Origin: Mycetocola zhadangensis
GTDB taxonomy: Bacteria > Actinomycetota > Actinomycetes > Actinomycetales > Microbacteriaceae
Assembly (NCBI RefSeq): GCF_003668565.1
Contig: NZ_RCWJ01000001.1
Span: forward strand, 1,178,001-1,242,000
Direction of reading: 5' to 3'
Length of the DNA stretch: 64,000 nt
The translations under genes were made by a program, and so were the position numbers. How positions within the stretch are numbered: the stretch's first letter is position 1; the number at the start of each line of letters is the position of its first letter. The notes below the pieces were generated by a model, which ran no database searches, had not been told where the DNA came from, and was given only the letters and a program-made list of their open reading frames with translations. Positions 17,122 to 28,300 of the stretch are shown here, piece by piece.

Positions 17122-17898
17122 ATGGCACACGCACCGCGTCGAGGACGGCGAGCGACGCTGACGAAGAATGTAGCACAGGGGGTTCACCGACTCGAGCACG
17201 CCTACGTGAACTGTTACCTCATTGAAGACGGCAGGTCCATTACCATCGTCGACGCCGCCTTTCCGTCGACCTGGGCACCGCTACTGCTGGCCCTCGACGA
17301 GATCGGATACAAACGCACAGACATCGAAGCGATCGTGCTTACCCACGCCCACTTCGATCACATCGGCTTCGCCGCCCGGGCACAGGCGGAGCTGCGGGTG
17401 CCGATCTGGGTGAACCGCGCTGACGAGCATCTTGCCGCCCACCCCTACCAGTATCAGAGGGAACGCACACCGTTTGTGTATCCGTTGCTTTACCCGGCGG
17501 CGATACCCGTACTCGCGGGCATGACGGCGGCCGGCGCGCTTGCCGTCAAGGGTGTGGAGAACGTCGAGTACCTTCCAGAGAGCGGCATGCTCAATGTGCC
17601 GGGTCAACCGCAGATTATTTTCACCCCGGGTCACACGTTCGGCCACACCGCATTGCATCTCGCCGGTCGCGGCGCGTTGCTCTCCGGAGACGCGCTCGTC
17701 ACCCTCGATCCGTACAAGGGTTCCCGTGGTGCTCAAATCATCGCCGGCGCAGCAACTGCCGACTCCGTTATGGCCCTCGACACACTGACGGCGCTCGCCG
17801 ACACCGATGCCGAACTTGTTCTGCCCGGCCACGGCGACCCGTGGTCAGGCGGTGTCCGTGCAGCTGTCGACGCGGCTCGCGCTCTCGGGGCGTCCTGA
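17122..17898 (+). CDS. Metallo-beta-lactamase-fold hydrolase
   Basis: A 258-aa MBL-fold protein. LTHAHFDHIGF supplies the HxHxDH metal site, with TPGHTFGHT, LSGDALVT and LPGHGDPW carrying the remaining ligands. It begins HRLEHAYVNCYLIEDG, like glyoxalase II and related thioesterases. A hydrophobic alanine/leucine-rich insertion (YPLLYPAAIPVLAGMTAAG, about residues 110-140) sits between metal motifs. It ends eight bases before the macrodomain gene and is probably co-transcribed with it. Confidence 0.83.
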   Translation: MAHAPRRGRRATLTKNVAQGVHRLEHAYVNCYLIEDGRSITIVDAAFPSTWAPLLLALDEIGYKRTDIEAIVLTHAHFDHIGFAARAQAELRVPIWVNRADEHLAAHPYQYQRERTPFVYPLLYPAAIPVLAGMTAAGALAVKGVENVEYLPESGMLNVPGQPQIIFTPGHTFGHTALHLAGRGALLSGDALVTLDPYKGSRGAQIIAGAATADSVMALDTLTALADTDAELVLPGHGDPWSGGVRAAVDAARALGAS

Positions 17899-17905
17899 TA
17901 ACACC

Positions 17906-18409
17906 ATGATCACACCGGTTCGCGGCGATATCACGACGATGCGAGTGGACGCCATTGTCAATGCGGCAAACACGTCACTGCTCGGCGGAGGCGGTGTCGA
18001 TGGAGCAATCCACCGCGTTGGAGGCCCCAAGATTCTGGCGGCTTGCAGGGAACTGCGAAGAACCACGTTCCCGCGCGGACTGCCAACAGGGGAAGCTGTG
18101 GCGACCACAGCGGGACGATTGCCGGCGAAACACGTGATCCACACGGTCGGTCCCATCTGGGACCCGAATGAGGATCGCTCGCAGCTTCTGGCATCCGCAT
18201 ATCGAAACAGCCTGCGCGTTGCTGACGAACTTGGCGCCGAGACCATCGCCTTTCCGGCGATTTCCGCTGGCGTGTACGGCTGGCCGCTCGCGGATGCCGC
18301 CCGGATTGCGGTTCGGGCGGTCCGCGAGGTCGACCCGCCGATGGACGTCACATTTGTGCTGTTCTCAGCGCAAACGCTCGAGGCGTTCCGGGCAGCTCTC
18401 GATGTCTAA
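17906..18409 (+). CDS. Macrodomain protein (O-acetyl-ADP-ribose deacetylase-like)
   Basis: A 167-aa single macrodomain. It begins [36 protein letters not shown], the MacroD-type signature with the catalytic-loop Asn and the glycine-rich ADP-ribose phosphate loop, and has [14 protein letters not shown] near the end. It likely hydrolyses O-acetyl-ADP-ribose or ADP-ribosyl-carboxylate esters. The ATG at 17906 is placed exactly where the domain starts. Last four bases overlap the convergent treZ gene. Confidence 0.9.
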   Translation: MITPVRGDITTMRVDAIVNAANTSLLGGGGVDGAIHRVGGPKILAACRELRRTTFPRGLPTGEAVATTAGRLPAKHVIHTVGPIWDPNEDRSQLLASAYRNSLRVADELGAETIAFPAISAGVYGWPLADAARIAVRAVREVDPPMDVTFVLFSAQTLEAFRAALDV

Positions 18410-20178
18410 TCGGTCAGCTCGGCGATGAGCACGGAGTGCGGCGCCAGCTGAATGATGCCTTCTCGCCGATCACGGACCGCGTCGCCGTCAGATGCGAACG
18501 AGAGCAGTTCCGCGCCAACGGGTGCTGAAACCGTGTGCTCCTGCTCGTCGAAATTGATCACGATCGCCACGCTGCCGCGACGGAGCACCAGCCAGCGCTC
18601 GTCCTCGTCGAACTCGACGCTCGTCGCACCGAAGCGCGGATCCAGCAGGTCAGGGCGCGAGCGTCGAAGTGCGGTCAGCTCGCGGTACCAGTCGAGCAGC
18701 CGGGCCGAGTCCACGTCTTGAAGCTCATCCCAGTTGAGCTTCGAATTCGCGAAGGTCGATGGTTCTTGCGGGTCAGGCACAACGTTCGGGTCCCAGCCCA
18801 TACGCTCGAACTCCGCGATGCGTCCCTCGGCCGTCGCCTTCCCGAGCTCAGGCTCCGGGTGGGAGGTGAAGAACTGCCACGGCGTCTTCGCACCCCACTC
18901 TTCACCCATGAACAGCATGGGCGTGAACGGCGACGTGAGGGTGAGCGCCGCTGCGATGGCGAGCTGGCCTGAATCGAGGCTTGCCGACAGTCGGTCGCCG
19001 GTAGCTCGGTTACCGATCTGGTCGTGGTTCTGGTTGGCGACCACGAGGCGCCAGGCCGGCATCCGCTCCGTGTCGATCGCCCGACCGTGGATTCGGCCGC
19101 GGAAGCTTGAGAACGTGCCATCGTGGAAGAACCCGCGGGTGAGCACCTTCGCGAGGGCAGACAGTGGCTCGAAGTCCGCGTAGTATCCGGTGGTTTCCCG
19201 GCTGAGGGCGACGTGCACGGCGTGGTGGAAGTCGTCGCTCCACTGGCCATCGAGCCCATATCCGTTTGCCTCACGCGGGGTGATGAGCGTCGGATCGTTA
19301 AGGTCAGACTCGGCGATGAGGGTGAGGGGGCGGCGCACAGCAGCGCTCAGGGCGGCGACCTCCGTCGCCATCTCCTCGAGCAGATGAGTGGCGCGGGAGT
19401 CGACGAGCGCGTGCACGGCGTCGAGGCGGAGTCCGTCGACGTGATATTCGTCGAGCCACATCAGGGCGTTCTCAAGAATGTAGTTACGCACCTGATCGGA
19501 GTGTTCTCCATCGAGGTTCACCGAGGAACCCCAGGTGTTGCCCGGGCCATCCGTCAGGTACGGCCCGAACTTCGGCAGGTAGTTTCCGCTCGGTCCGAGG
19601 TGGTTGTAGACAACGTCCTGGATCACTCCGAGGCCAGCGGCATGGCAGGCATCGACGAAGCGTTGGTAGGCGGCCGGGCCCCCATAGTTCTCCGACACCG
19701 TGTACCAGAGCACTCCGTCGTAGCCCCAGTTGTGGGTTCCATTGAAACCGTTGACGGGGAGCACTTCAACGAAGTCGACGCCAAGCTCAACCAGGTGGTC
19801 GAGCCGGTCAATCGCCGAGTCCAGGGTGCCATCCGGAGTGAACGTTCCGACGTGCATCTCGTAGATCACTCCCCCGGCAAGCTGACGCCCGCTCCAGGCA
19901 GAATCCTTCCAGCGGTACGTCGCCGGATCGTAGGTACGAGAAAGCCCGTGGACGCCCTCCGGCTGCCGCAACGATCGGGGGTCGGGAAATGGTCCTTCTC
20001 CGTCGATGAGGAAACCGTAGTCGGTCTCGGAACCCACATTCAGACTGTCGGATGCCGGTACCCACCACGCGTCCCTGCCCCGTGTCATCGGGATTGAAGA
20101 GTCCCCGAGCACAAGATCGACCCGGCTTGCGGCCGGCGCCCAAACGGTTAACGGCTCGCGGTGGCGTCTGCTGATCAT
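18406..20178 (-). CDS. treZ: Malto-oligosyltrehalose trehalohydrolase
   Basis: GH13 enzyme that releases trehalose from maltooligosyl-trehalose, the last step of the TreY-TreZ route. The N-terminal beta-sandwich domain (about residues 1-95, [14 protein letters not shown]) is followed by the barrel with Asp253 nucleophile ([12 protein letters not shown]), Glu290 acid/base ([10 protein letters not shown]) and Asp386 (NQNHDQIGN). At 590 aa it is full length. The start overlaps the treY stop by four bases. Third gene of treX-treY-treZ, in the same order as in many actinobacteria. Confidence 0.95.
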   Translation of the reverse strand: MISRRHREPLTVWAPAASRVDLVLGDSSIPMTRGRDAWWVPASDSLNVGSETDYGFLIDGEGPFPDPRSLRQPEGVHGLSRTYDPATYRWKDSAWSGRQLAGGVIYEMHVGTFTPDGTLDSAIDRLDHLVELGVDFVEVLPVNGFNGTHNWGYDGVLWYTVSENYGGPAAYQRFVDACHAAGLGVIQDVVYNHLGPSGNYLPKFGPYLTDGPGNTWGSSVNLDGEHSDQVRNYILENALMWLDEYHVDGLRLDAVHALVDSRATHLLEEMATEVAALSAAVRRPLTLIAESDLNDPTLITPREANGYGLDGQWSDDFHHAVHVALSRETTGYYADFEPLSALAKVLTRGFFHDGTFSSFRGRIHGRAIDTERMPAWRLVVANQNHDQIGNRATGDRLSASLDSGQLAIAAALTLTSPFTPMLFMGEEWGAKTPWQFFTSHPEPELGKATAEGRIAEFERMGWDPNVVPDPQEPSTFANSKLNWDELQDVDSARLLDWYRELTALRRSRPDLLDPRFGATSVEFDEDERWLVLRRGSVAIVINFDEQEHTVSAPVGAELLSFASDGDAVRDRREGIIQLAPHSVLIAELTD

Positions 20179-22517
20179 TCGGAATCTCCCAAGAGTGCTG
20201 TGAGGTCTGTGTTGTCAGGGACGAGGAGCGCGACCGGGTACTGTCGCAGCAGATCGGCGAGCCGGAGGGTGCCGCCCGCGTATCGTTCCCCGGTGAACGC
20301 ATCGACGAGAGGTCGACCGGCGACGACGATCGTGGTGTCACCCCAGCCGCCCTTGTTCTCGAGCCCCACGGGAAGGCGGGTGGCCACGGTGAGAGCCTCG
20401 CCACGGTCGAAGGCGACGACGTGATCGGCGGCTGAGCCGTACGCGGGGACCGGCAGGTAGCGGGAGAACCACTCGGGACGATCCCGTCGCAGCCGAAGCG
20501 CGCGAGCGGTGACGAGGAGTTTTGCCGCACCGGTCTCGTCGATGGGCGGAAGCCAGCCACGGTCGACCCGTGCCAGAGATTCACGTCGCAAGGCGAAGTC
20601 GACCGAACGGCGGTTGTCCGGGTCAACGAGTGACGTCTCCCAGAGTTCGCTGCCCTGATAGACGTCGGGCACACCGGGAGCGGTGATCTGGATGACCTTG
20701 GCCGCCAGCGAATTAGACCACCCCGCCTGCGCCACAGTGTCGACGAAACCTGTGACGATCTCGTGCACTTCGGCGTTGTCGAAGACGGCGTCGATGAGAC
20801 CGTGCATGGCCGATTCGAACTTCTCGTTCGGAGCGGTCCATGTTGTGGACGTTCCGGCCTCGCGGGCAGCCTTTTCGGCGTACGCGTGGAGCCTCTCCCG
20901 CGACGCCGGCCATGCCCCGAGGACCGCTTCCCACAGCAGCTGCTCGAACGGACCGTCGCCGAGCGGCGCGAGTTCGCGGAGCCGGTCCAGGGTCGCTTCC
21001 CACTTTTCCGGTATCTCGGCAATCACGGAGATACGACTGCGCACGTCTTCACCGCGTTTGGTGTCGTGGGTGGACAGCGTGGTGAGTGATGCCGGTAGCG
21101 TCGCCTGGCGAGACTGCTGGCGGCGGTGAAATTCAGCGACGTCTATCGCGAACTCGCCCGGGTCAGCCCCAACTTCGTTGAGCGACGTGAGTCGGCTGAA
21201 CCGATAAAACGCCGTGTCCTCGACACCCTTTGCCATCACCATGCCGGAGGTTTGCTGGAACCTGACGGCGGCCGGATGCTTCGGGTCGGAGAGCACGGGA
21301 TAGAGAGCCTCGACACGCGAGGCCAGCTCGGGTCGGCGGGCGGTCGCTGAGCGAGCCGCCTCCGCGAGGTGCTCCTCGCCGAACGGCAGGTACGACCGAT
21401 AGACGGGGAAGCAGGCAAGTATTTCGGCAAGCGCGTCGTCAGCACCGTCGATTTCCGGCACGAGCCGCGCCAGCCGAAGCACCTCAGACCGCAGAATCCC
21501 GTCGGCGATGTGGCGCTTGTTCTCGTAGATCAGCTCGGGCCAGACGTCGTCCATCGACGCCTGCGTGTCCTCAAGCCTTCCTTCCAGTGCGTCAAGGCGG
21601 CTACGTCCGGCCGGGTCAACCAGGACCCGGTCGATGTCGCCGAGTGCGTCATAACCCGTCGTTCCCGCTGCGGCCCAACTGGGCGGCATTCCCTCATCAC
21701 CCTCAAGGATCTTCTCCACGAGGACATAGATGCCGCCGGTTGCCTTGTGCAGGTCATCGAGGTAGTCGCCGGGCTGTGCGAGACCGTCCGGGTGATCAAC
21801 ACGGAGCCCGTGAACGAGATCTTCCTTCACCCAGCGGAGGATCTCGGCGTGCGACTCGTCGAACACCCACGGAACCTCCACGCGGATGCCGGCGAGAGAG
21901 TTGACGGCGAAGAATCGTCGGTAGTTCAGGTCAGAGTCAGCCTTGCGCCAGTTGATCAGTTCATAATTCTGGCGGGAGTGCACCATACGCGCGTCTGCAC
22001 CGTCATCCGCCGTACCTGGCGCGATGGGGAAGCGATTGTCGTAGTAGCGCAGCTCACCATCGACGAGCGTGAGTTCGTCCAGTTCGCCGTCTCCGTCACC
22101 GAGAACCGGGATCCGGATCTTGCCGCCACCGGCTGCCCAGTCGACGTCGAACGCCTCGGCATATCGCGATTCCTGCCCGTGGGTAAGCAGGTCCCACCAC
22201 CAGGCGTTTGTCGCGGGAGTAGCAACGCCGACATGGTTGGGCACGATGTCAACGAGGATTCCCATGCCGGACTGCCGAGCCTTCGCGGCGAGCCGTTCAA
22301 GCCCTGCAGCCCCACCCCGAACCGGGTCGATGTGGGAGTGGTTGACGACGTCGTAGCCGTGGTCAGACCCGGCCTCGGCCTCAAGCAACGGCGACAGGTA
22401 GAGCCAGTCGGCACCGAGGCTCCGGATGTAGTCAGCCACCTCAGCTGCAGCATCCAGATCGAACGACTCCCGGACCTGAAGCCGGTACGTGGAGACGGGA
22501 ATCCTCATGTCGCTCAA
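20175..22517 (-). CDS. treY: Malto-oligosyltrehalose synthase
   Basis: GH13 enzyme that isomerises the reducing-end alpha-1,4 bond of a malto-oligosaccharide to alpha,alpha-1,1, giving maltooligosyl-trehalose. It begins [27 protein letters not shown], then [21 protein letters not shown] and [13 protein letters not shown]; the nucleophile is in [12 protein letters not shown] and [11 protein letters not shown] lies in the C-terminal domain. About 780 aa, family-typical with inserted helical segments. The start is a TTG overlapping the treX stop (TTGA); an ATG nine bases further in is possible. Cytosolic trehalose synthesis from glycogen. Confidence 0.95.
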   Translation of the reverse strand: MSDMRIPVSTYRLQVRESFDLDAAAEVADYIRSLGADWLYLSPLLEAEAGSDHGYDVVNHSHIDPVRGGAAGLERLAAKARQSGMGILVDIVPNHVGVATPATNAWWWDLLTHGQESRYAEAFDVDWAAGGGKIRIPVLGDGDGELDELTLVDGELRYYDNRFPIAPGTADDGADARMVHSRQNYELINWRKADSDLNYRRFFAVNSLAGIRVEVPWVFDESHAEILRWVKEDLVHGLRVDHPDGLAQPGDYLDDLHKATGGIYVLVEKILEGDEGMPPSWAAAGTTGYDALGDIDRVLVDPAGRSRLDALEGRLEDTQASMDDVWPELIYENKRHIADGILRSEVLRLARLVPEIDGADDALAEILACFPVYRSYLPFGEEHLAEAARSATARRPELASRVEALYPVLSDPKHPAAVRFQQTSGMVMAKGVEDTAFYRFSRLTSLNEVGADPGEFAIDVAEFHRRQQSRQATLPASLTTLSTHDTKRGEDVRSRISVIAEIPEKWEATLDRLRELAPLGDGPFEQLLWEAVLGAWPASRERLHAYAEKAAREAGTSTTWTAPNEKFESAMHGLIDAVFDNAEVHEIVTGFVDTVAQAGWSNSLAAKVIQITAPGVPDVYQGSELWETSLVDPDNRRSVDFALRRESLARVDRGWLPPIDETGAAKLLVTARALRLRRDRPEWFSRYLPVPAYGSAADHVVAFDRGEALTVATRLPVGLENKGGWGDTTIVVAGRPLVDAFTGERYAGGTLRLADLLRQYPVALLVPDNTDLTALLGDSE

Positions 22518-24721
22518 CTCACTGCTCCCGGTTTCACTTCGGTGCTCGAAGTGGTCTGGGACCCGCTCAGGACCGCAAGCGATGCGGCGACCGAGTGATC
22601 CGGTTCAACCTCAGGGGCTCGGTAGGCGCGCATGACAAGAAGCGATCGTGCCTTCACCGTCTGGATTGCTCCTGCTGGACGCGCGACGCTGTCCGCTCCT
22701 TCACCGGCGGTGTCGACAACGATCTCCCATTCGGGAGAATATTCCATTGGCGGAAGCGTGAATTCAGCGTCCTCAACGTCAGCGTTGAAGTAGAGCAGGA
22801 AGTGCACATCGCTGACGTTCTGACCGCGCGCATCTCGTTCACGGATACCCTCGCCGTTAAAAAACACACCGACGGTCCGGGCCAGGTTCTCGTCCCAGTC
22901 TTCAGGCTGCATTTCCATGCCGTCACGGTTGAGCCAGACGATGTCGGGAAGCGGTTCGCCTTCGGTGCGCCGTACCGGGCGACCGTCGAAGAACCGGCTC
23001 CGGCGGAACACGGGGTGTTCCTTGCGCAGTCGGGCCACGGCTGAGGTGAACTCGATAAGCGGAACGTCAACAACGTCCCAGTTCAACCATGTCAGCTCGT
23101 TGTCTTGCGCGTACCCGTTGTTGTTTCCCTGTTGGGTTCGGCCGAGTTCGTCGCCATGAAGGATCATCGGCACACCCTGCGAGAGCAGGAGCGTCGCAAT
23201 CATGTTGCGCTGTTGCCGCGCCCTCAGCCCAAGAACTTCGGGGTCGTCCGTGTCGCCCTCAACGCCGGAGTTCCACGACCGGTTGTGTGACTCACCGTCG
23301 TTGTTGTCTTCACCGTTCGCATCATTGTGCTTCTCGTTGTAGGAGACAAGGTCGCGCATGGTGAAGCCGTCGTGAGCGGTCACAAAGTTGATCGAGGCGA
23401 CCGGCCGGCGGCCGGAGTGCTCATAGAGATCGGCTGAGCCGGTGATCCGTGAGGCGAATTCACCGAGTGTTGACGGTTCTCCGCGCCAGAAGTCACGCAC
23501 CGTGTCGCGGTACTTTCCGTTCCACTCGGTCCACTGGGAGGGGAAGTTTCCCACCTGGTACCCGCCGGGGCCGACGTCCCATGGCTCCGCGATGAGCTTC
23601 ACCTGGGAGACGATGGGGTCTTGCTGAACGAGCTCGAAGAAGGTCGACAGCTTGTCGACTTCATAGAGGTCGCGAGCCAGTGCAGACGCCAGGTCGAAGC
23701 GGAAGCCGTCGACGTGCATCTCGGTCACCCAGTAACGAAGGGAGTCCATGATGAGCTGAAGCGAGTGCGGGTGGCGCACGTTGAGTGTGTTGCCCGTGCC
23801 TGTGTAGTCGGTGTAGTAGCGCTTGTCGTTATCTTCGAGTCGGTAGTACGCCTCGTTGTCGATTCCACGGAATGAGAGGGTCGGTCCCATGTGGTTGCCT
23901 TCGGCCGTGTGGTTGTACACCACGTCGAGGATGACCTCGATGTCTGCGGCGTGAAGGGATTTGACCATGCCCTTGAATTCCTGCACCTGCTGGCCGATCT
24001 CGCCGGTCGCCGAGTACTCGTTGTGCGGAGCAAAGAACCCGATGGTGTTATATCCCCAGTAGTTCCGGAGGCCTTTGTCGAGGAGCGTCGAATCCTGGAC
24101 GAACTGGTGCACCGGCATCAGTTCGATGGCGGTGACGCCGAGTCGCTGGAGATGCTCGATCGTGGCGGGGTGAGCGATACCTGCGTAGGTGCCGCGCTGC
24201 TGCTCCGGGATTTGCTCGTTGAGCTTCGTCAGGCCCTTGACGTGGGCTTCGTAGATCACGCTGTTGTTGTACGGGGTCTTCGGGTGGCGGTCGCCCGACC
24301 AGTCAAAGAAGGGGTTCACAACGACGCTGAGCATCGAGTGCGCTGCGCTGTCTTCGTCGTTGCGAGAGTCTGGGTCACCGAAGTTGTAGGAGAACAGCGA
24401 CTGGTCCCAGTCATAGGATCCGCACGTTGCCTTGGCGTATGGGTCAAGGAGCAGCTTGTTCGGGTTGAGCCTGAGGCCCCTCTCGGGTGCGTACTCGCCG
24501 TGGACACGGTAGCCGTATCGCTGGCCGGGCTGTGCCTCAGGCAGGTAGCAGTGCCAGATGAAGGCCTCGGAGTCCCGCACTTCGATTCGCGTTTCTGTGC
24601 CGTCCTCGTCGAAGAGGCACAGTTCGACTCGTTCCGCCGCTTCGCTGTAGATCGCGAAGTTCGTGCCACTTCCGTCGAATGTGGCACCAAGCGGGTACGC
24701 GGTTCCAGGCCAGCTTTCCAT
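22514..24721 (-). CDS. treX: Glycogen debranching enzyme, TreX/GlgX type
   Basis: GH13 isoamylase-type enzyme that removes side chains of glycogen, giving linear chains for TreY. It has an N-terminal CBM48-like domain ([22 protein letters not shown]), then the barrel with [12 protein letters not shown] (nucleophile Asp), [16 protein letters not shown] (acid/base Glu) and [13 protein letters not shown] (third Asp). The ATG at 24721 has AAGGAG six bases upstream; the longer frame to 24772 does not. First gene of the trehalose operon and coupled to treY by TTGA. About 260 bp of divergent upstream DNA separate it from the BaeRF2 gene. Confidence 0.95.
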   Translation of the reverse strand: MESWPGTAYPLGATFDGSGTNFAIYSEAAERVELCLFDEDGTETRIEVRDSEAFIWHCYLPEAQPGQRYGYRVHGEYAPERGLRLNPNKLLLDPYAKATCGSYDWDQSLFSYNFGDPDSRNDEDSAAHSMLSVVVNPFFDWSGDRHPKTPYNNSVIYEAHVKGLTKLNEQIPEQQRGTYAGIAHPATIEHLQRLGVTAIELMPVHQFVQDSTLLDKGLRNYWGYNTIGFFAPHNEYSATGEIGQQVQEFKGMVKSLHAADIEVILDVVYNHTAEGNHMGPTLSFRGIDNEAYYRLEDNDKRYYTDYTGTGNTLNVRHPHSLQLIMDSLRYWVTEMHVDGFRFDLASALARDLYEVDKLSTFFELVQQDPIVSQVKLIAEPWDVGPGGYQVGNFPSQWTEWNGKYRDTVRDFWRGEPSTLGEFASRITGSADLYEHSGRRPVASINFVTAHDGFTMRDLVSYNEKHNDANGEDNNDGESHNRSWNSGVEGDTDDPEVLGLRARQQRNMIATLLLSQGVPMILHGDELGRTQQGNNNGYAQDNELTWLNWDVVDVPLIEFTSAVARLRKEHPVFRRSRFFDGRPVRRTEGEPLPDIVWLNRDGMEMQPEDWDENLARTVGVFFNGEGIRERDARGQNVSDVHFLLYFNADVEDAEFTLPPMEYSPEWEIVVDTAGEGADSVARPAGAIQTVKARSLLVMRAYRAPEVEPDHSVAASLAVLSGSQTTSSTEVKPGAVS

Positions 24722-24984
24722 CGGTCTCCTTGTGGGGGCTCCACCGAGCGTCAGATCGCACGGGTTTATCAAATCTAGTTCGTCTCTCGCTGTGCGACCC
24801 TGTGATCGCCGGGTCTAGCTTTCCGGCCGTTCGGATGGTATGGAGCTTCCGCAATCGAGAACGCGCAGTTGGCACAAGCCCTTGTAATGTCCAACGCTGG
24901 CGGGTTTCATGGGAGTCGCGGCACCGACGTGAGGGACGGGCCTTTCGATGCGGTGTGAGCCTGTCGAAGAGGAGGGACAAGCGA

Positions 24985-26172
24985 GTGTTGGATTCACAAG
25001 CACGGAAACTAGCTGAGCTCTGGCGCCGAGAGGGCAAATTCTCCACGGTGTTCATCGACGCGAACGGACTGTCGGACGGACCAGGGCAGGACGCGGAGTC
25101 CCGGCGTCGACAGGTGAGCGACGACCTCGCGCGGGCGGGCGCTCCAGAGCGAGATCTCGCCGCTGTCGAGTCGATCCTCGCTGAGCCGACGGGCCAGGGA
25201 GGCCCACTCGCGCGGTTCCTCGCAGTGCACGATGGCGAACCGGTGATCGACGAGGTACTCGCCGGACCGCGCGCATGGCCGGAGAGCACCGGTTACCTGA
25301 GCGTCCCTGACCTGCTCCCCCTCGTGCGGTACCGCCAGAACGACGTGGTCTATCTGGTGGTTGAGGCAAGCAGGGGCACGGCTGAGATTCATGCGTATCG
25401 GGCGTCGCACCACACCGCCCTGCATTCGGAGAGTCTGGAGGGGCGAACAGACAGCTTGAAGAAGGTTCAAACCGGTGGCTGGGCGCACAGCCGGTATCAG
25501 CACCACTCGGAGGAGATCTGGAAGCAGAACCAGAGCCAGCTGGCTGGTGCTGTGGACGAGCTCGTCCGCCAACTCCGCCCGCGGTTTGTCCTGCTCGCTG
25601 GCGACATGCGAGCCGTGCAACTGCTGACCGAGGAACTGTCCCCTGCCGCTCGCGAGATCAGTCGCCCGGTTCCGGCCAACGTCCTCGCTGCCGGTTCTTC
25701 ACGGAGCGCCCTTGAGCTCCGCGTCTCAGAGAAACTCGAAGAAATTCGGAGACAGGACCAGTCTGCGGCGCTCGACCGGCTGTCGGCCGGAGACTTCGAG
25801 AACGGCGCGGTCGGAATCGGTCCTGTGGCCCACGCCCTCCAGCAGAGCCAGGCGGACACGATCCTGATCGATGAGGCACCCGCCGATGGGCGGGTTCTTC
25901 TCGCGCTCGCGTCTGAACCGTGGGTTGCGACAGCGCCGGAAGAAGCAATGGGCGCTGAGGTGCTTGAGCCGGTCCCAGCGCTCCTGGCCCTGGTGCGGGC
26001 CGCCGTTCTCACCGAGTCAAAGATCATGTTCGTCGATCACGGTGTGTTGCCGAGGTCAGCGGATGTCGCGGCCGTTCTGCGGTGGCCGACCGGCCCGGCC
26101 ATTCCTGGCACGCCGCGCTGGCAACAGGAGCAGGACGAAGCCTCGCGTGCCCAAACTCAGGCGAACGCATGA
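24985..26172 (+). CDS. BaeRF2/Vms1-family protein (Rv2629 type)
   Basis: A 395-aa protein related to the bacterial archaeo-eukaryotic release-factor (eRF1-like) superfamily, Vms1/Rv2629 branch. The N-terminal VFIDANGLSDGPGQDAESRR and the segment KVQTGGWAHSRYQHHSEEIW are typical; the central Walker-like sheet is PRFVLLAGDMRAVQLL, and the C-terminal domain has DTILIDEAPADGR. Eukaryotic Vms1 cleaves peptidyl-tRNA on stalled ribosomes; whether the bacterial proteins do is inferred. The GTG at 24985 has GGAGGG eight bases upstream. It heads a plus-strand run with a small protein, DoxX, a catalase-like protein and DinB. Confidence 0.8.
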   Translation: MLDSQARKLAELWRREGKFSTVFIDANGLSDGPGQDAESRRRQVSDDLARAGAPERDLAAVESILAEPTGQGGPLARFLAVHDGEPVIDEVLAGPRAWPESTGYLSVPDLLPLVRYRQNDVVYLVVEASRGTAEIHAYRASHHTALHSESLEGRTDSLKKVQTGGWAHSRYQHHSEEIWKQNQSQLAGAVDELVRQLRPRFVLLAGDMRAVQLLTEELSPAAREISRPVPANVLAAGSSRSALELRVSEKLEEIRRQDQSAALDRLSAGDFENGAVGIGPVAHALQQSQADTILIDEAPADGRVLLALASEPWVATAPEEAMGAEVLEPVPALLALVRAAVLTESKIMFVDHGVLPRSADVAAVLRWPTGPAIPGTPRWQQEQDEASRAQTQANA

Positions 26173-26211
26173 GCGCGCTGAACCAATTGAACAGCCGAGA
26201 GAAGGTTAAAC

Positions 26212-26448
26212 ATGAGTGAAACCGAGAATGCGAACTCCCACAAGAACGGCACAGCGACCGGTCCCGGGGCGTCGATCGGTGAGCGCATCACCGGCGTATA
26301 TGATTCACGCGACCCCGATGGCCTGATCACGCTCAATGACCTTCCCGACCGGAACGGCGACGCGAGCGACCTCAGCGACCTGGTGCGCAAGGCGAGCCAG
26401 TACGGCAACCAGCAGGAAGGCACGGCGGGCACAACACGAGAGAACTGA
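26212..26448 (+). CDS. Small hydrophilic protein, function unknown
   Basis: A 78-aa hydrophilic, Asn/Asp/Gly-rich protein with no cysteine, membrane segment or recognisable domain (MSETENANSHKNG start). GAAGG lies about eight bases upstream of the ATG. It lies 39 bp after BaeRF2 in the same direction and codon use is like its neighbours, so it is probably a real gene of the same transcript. No function can be offered. Confidence 0.6.
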   Translation: MSETENANSHKNGTATGPGASIGERITGVYDSRDPDGLITLNDLPDRNGDASDLSDLVRKASQYGNQQEGTAGTTREN

Positions 26449-26493
26449 CCCGCGAGCGCAACCTCTTGCAAGCGCGACTGTCACCGCCCTACT

Positions 26494-26907
26494 GTGAGTC
26501 GAATGCGCGACACAGTGAGAAAACCAACGCTTTCGACGGGACGGGATACCGGGGCAGCCCGGTCCGTCGCCTCGATGTTCGCGGTTACCGGGGCTATCCA
26601 CTTTCTTCGACCATCGGTTTTTGACGCGATAGTTCCGCGCCTGTTGCCCGGTTCGAGCAGGTTCTGGACGGTGTCCTCCGGTCTCGCCGAATGGGCGCTT
26701 GCCTGGCTCGTCGCCACCCGAGCCACTCGCAGCATAGGCGGGCTGTTATCGGCGGTGTTTCTGGTGGCCGTATTCCCGGCGAACGTCCGCACGGTCCGCG
26801 TGGTGCGCGCAAAGGGCACCCCGGCGCTCCTGGCCGCCCTGGCCAGACTCCCCCTGCAACTCCCCCTGATCGCGCTCGCCCTGCGGGTGGGACGGAGCGA
26901 ATCATGA
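26494..26907 (+). CDS. DoxX-like small integral membrane protein
   Basis: About 137 aa with a helix pattern of DoxX-like proteins: ASMFAVTGAIHFLRPSVFDAIVPRLLPGSSRFWTV, then two or three further hydrophobic helices (GGLLSAVFLVAVFPAN, LPLQLPLIALAL). The GTG at 26494 and the ATG at 26503 are both usable starts. Overlaps the next gene by ATGA. Family members often accompany redox and thiol-homeostasis genes; the catalase-like and DinB genes that follow agree with that, but a role is not shown. Confidence 0.78.
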   Translation: MSRMRDTVRKPTLSTGRDTGAARSVASMFAVTGAIHFLRPSVFDAIVPRLLPGSSRFWTVSSGLAEWALAWLVATRATRSIGGLLSAVFLVAVFPANVRTVRVVRAKGTPALLAALARLPLQLPLIALALRVGRSES

Positions 26908-27608
26908 CACTCACCCCCACCGGGCTTCTCGGCGGCGCCATCGCCGGCATCTTCGACACCCTCCGCATTGTTCGACGTCCTCGTCCGATCCATCCACACG
27001 GCATAGCACTCCGCGGGACGCTCCGCTGGCTCACTGACCGGGCCCCCGCCGGCATCGACTTCATCGATCATCCGCACACCAGCGAACTGCCTGTGACAGC
27101 ACGGATCTCCCGCTCGGTCGGCGTTCCGTCGCCGCTCCCCGACGTCATCGGGCTCGCCCTCCGCTTCGAGACAACGAACCGCCCCGCCGACGTGCTGTTC
27201 GCGTCAACCGGGTTCGGTGTGCCGTCCCGGTTCTGGCTCGCTGCCCACCGGTCACCGTCGCGGGCACGACTGACCACGCTGATGCCGCTACGCACACCGA
27301 ACGGCCCGATTCTCCTGGCCGCACGCACGCTCGAGCCCGAAGACCTGCCGACCGACCCCGACGAGCTTGCCCGTGCCCTCGACGAGACCAGCTGGCGACT
27401 GAAGCTGTACCACGCGCAACCGCTTGGCTTATGGCATCCGTTCGCAATCGTGGAGTTGTGGCGTGAACCGGGAGCCGTCGACACAGCCGAACGATACGAC
27501 CCCGTGCGGCACCCGCTGCCCGGCACCTCAACATACGCCTGGGAACGCAGGCTCCGCGAACCTTCGTACCTGAGGGTGCAACGCCGCAGCCAGAGGGAGT
27601 CGAGATGA
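26904..27608 (+). CDS. Catalase-like fold protein of unknown function
   Basis: A 234-aa protein. Its first half (HPHGIALRGTL, then ITARISRSVGVPSPLPDVIGLALRF and a DVLFAS segment) recalls the core beta-barrel of heme catalases and their short relatives. It is shorter than a normal catalase and the heme-ligand Tyr region is not clear, so enzymatic activity is unproven. ATGA overlap with both neighbours (DoxX before, DinB after) places it in one operon. Alternative: an actinobacterial conserved protein without enzymatic role. The resemblance is by eye only. Confidence 0.6.
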   Translation: MTLTPTGLLGGAIAGIFDTLRIVRRPRPIHPHGIALRGTLRWLTDRAPAGIDFIDHPHTSELPVTARISRSVGVPSPLPDVIGLALRFETTNRPADVLFASTGFGVPSRFWLAAHRSPSRARLTTLMPLRTPNGPILLAARTLEPEDLPTDPDELARALDETSWRLKLYHAQPLGLWHPFAIVELWREPGAVDTAERYDPVRHPLPGTSTYAWERRLREPSYLRVQRRSQRESR

Positions 27609-28120
27609 ACAGTTCTGATCTGCTGACGGATGCTTTCCAGCGCGTTTCCGAGAGCGTCCACAGTGCCGTGAATGGCCTTGATGCGCCGACACTTCTCGCG
27701 CGCGTGGATGACGAGTCGAACACGCTCGCGTGGTTGATCTGGCACCTCACCCGAGTGCAGGACGACCACGTGGCCGAACTTATGGGAACCGATCAGATCT
27801 GGATTTCGGCGGGCTGGGTCGACAGGTTCCGGTTGCCGTTTGCGCCGGAAGACACCGGGTACAGGCACTCGAGCGACGACGTCGCGGCTGTAGTGGTGAG
27901 CTCGCCCGAACTGCTGCTCGGATACTTCGATGAGGTGCACGAGCGAACCGTGCACTTCGTGCGCGGGCTGGACGACGGTGACCTCGACCGCGTGGTCGAC
28001 GAGAAATGGGATCCGCCAGTCACCCTCGGTGTTCGACTCGTCAGCGTGATAGCCGACGACCAGCAGCACGCCGGTCAGGCAGCCTTTCTCCGCGGCGTGC
28101 TATTACGGTCGCACGGCTAG
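27605..28120 (+). CDS. DinB/DUF664-type protein, probable mycothiol-dependent enzyme
   Basis: A 171-aa four-helix-bundle protein of the DinB superfamily. The metal-binding His residues are in TLAWLIWHLTRVQDDH and DDQQHAGQAAFLRG, matching the actinobacterial DUF664 group, related to mycothiol-dependent transferases and hydrolases. Mycothiol is the main low-molecular-weight thiol of these bacteria, which suits the role. Its start overlaps the preceding gene by ATGA. Its last 57 bases are repeated at 28703-28758 on the far side of the tautomerase gene. Confidence 0.82.
   Translation: MNSSDLLTDAFQRVSESVHSAVNGLDAPTLLARVDDESNTLAWLIWHLTRVQDDHVAELMGTDQIWISAGWVDRFRLPFAPEDTGYRHSSDDVAAVVVSSPELLLGYFDEVHERTVHFVRGLDDGDLDRVVDEKWDPPVTLGVRLVSVIADDQQHAGQAAFLRGVLLRSHG
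28064..28120 (+). repeat. Direct repeat copy 1 (3' end of DinB gene)
   Basis: The final 57 bases of the DinB gene, encoding Q-H-A-G-Q-A-A-F-L-R-G-V-L-L-R-S-H-G and stop. Roughly 86 percent identical by eye to 28703-28758, in the same orientation. Confidence 0.8.
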
Positions 28121-28300
28121 GCGGCGTCATCGGATACAGGGCCACAGGCCAGCAGCGCGAGCATGGACAGCTGAGTGAGACGTCTGGTTCCATCGCATTT
28201 CGGTCTCGGACTTCTTTCCGGTCCCGTACCCTCGGTCCCGGGTTGGAGAATGTCTCCTTCACAAGCGGAACTGTCGCCGCCCTTTCTGGGAGAGTAAGGC

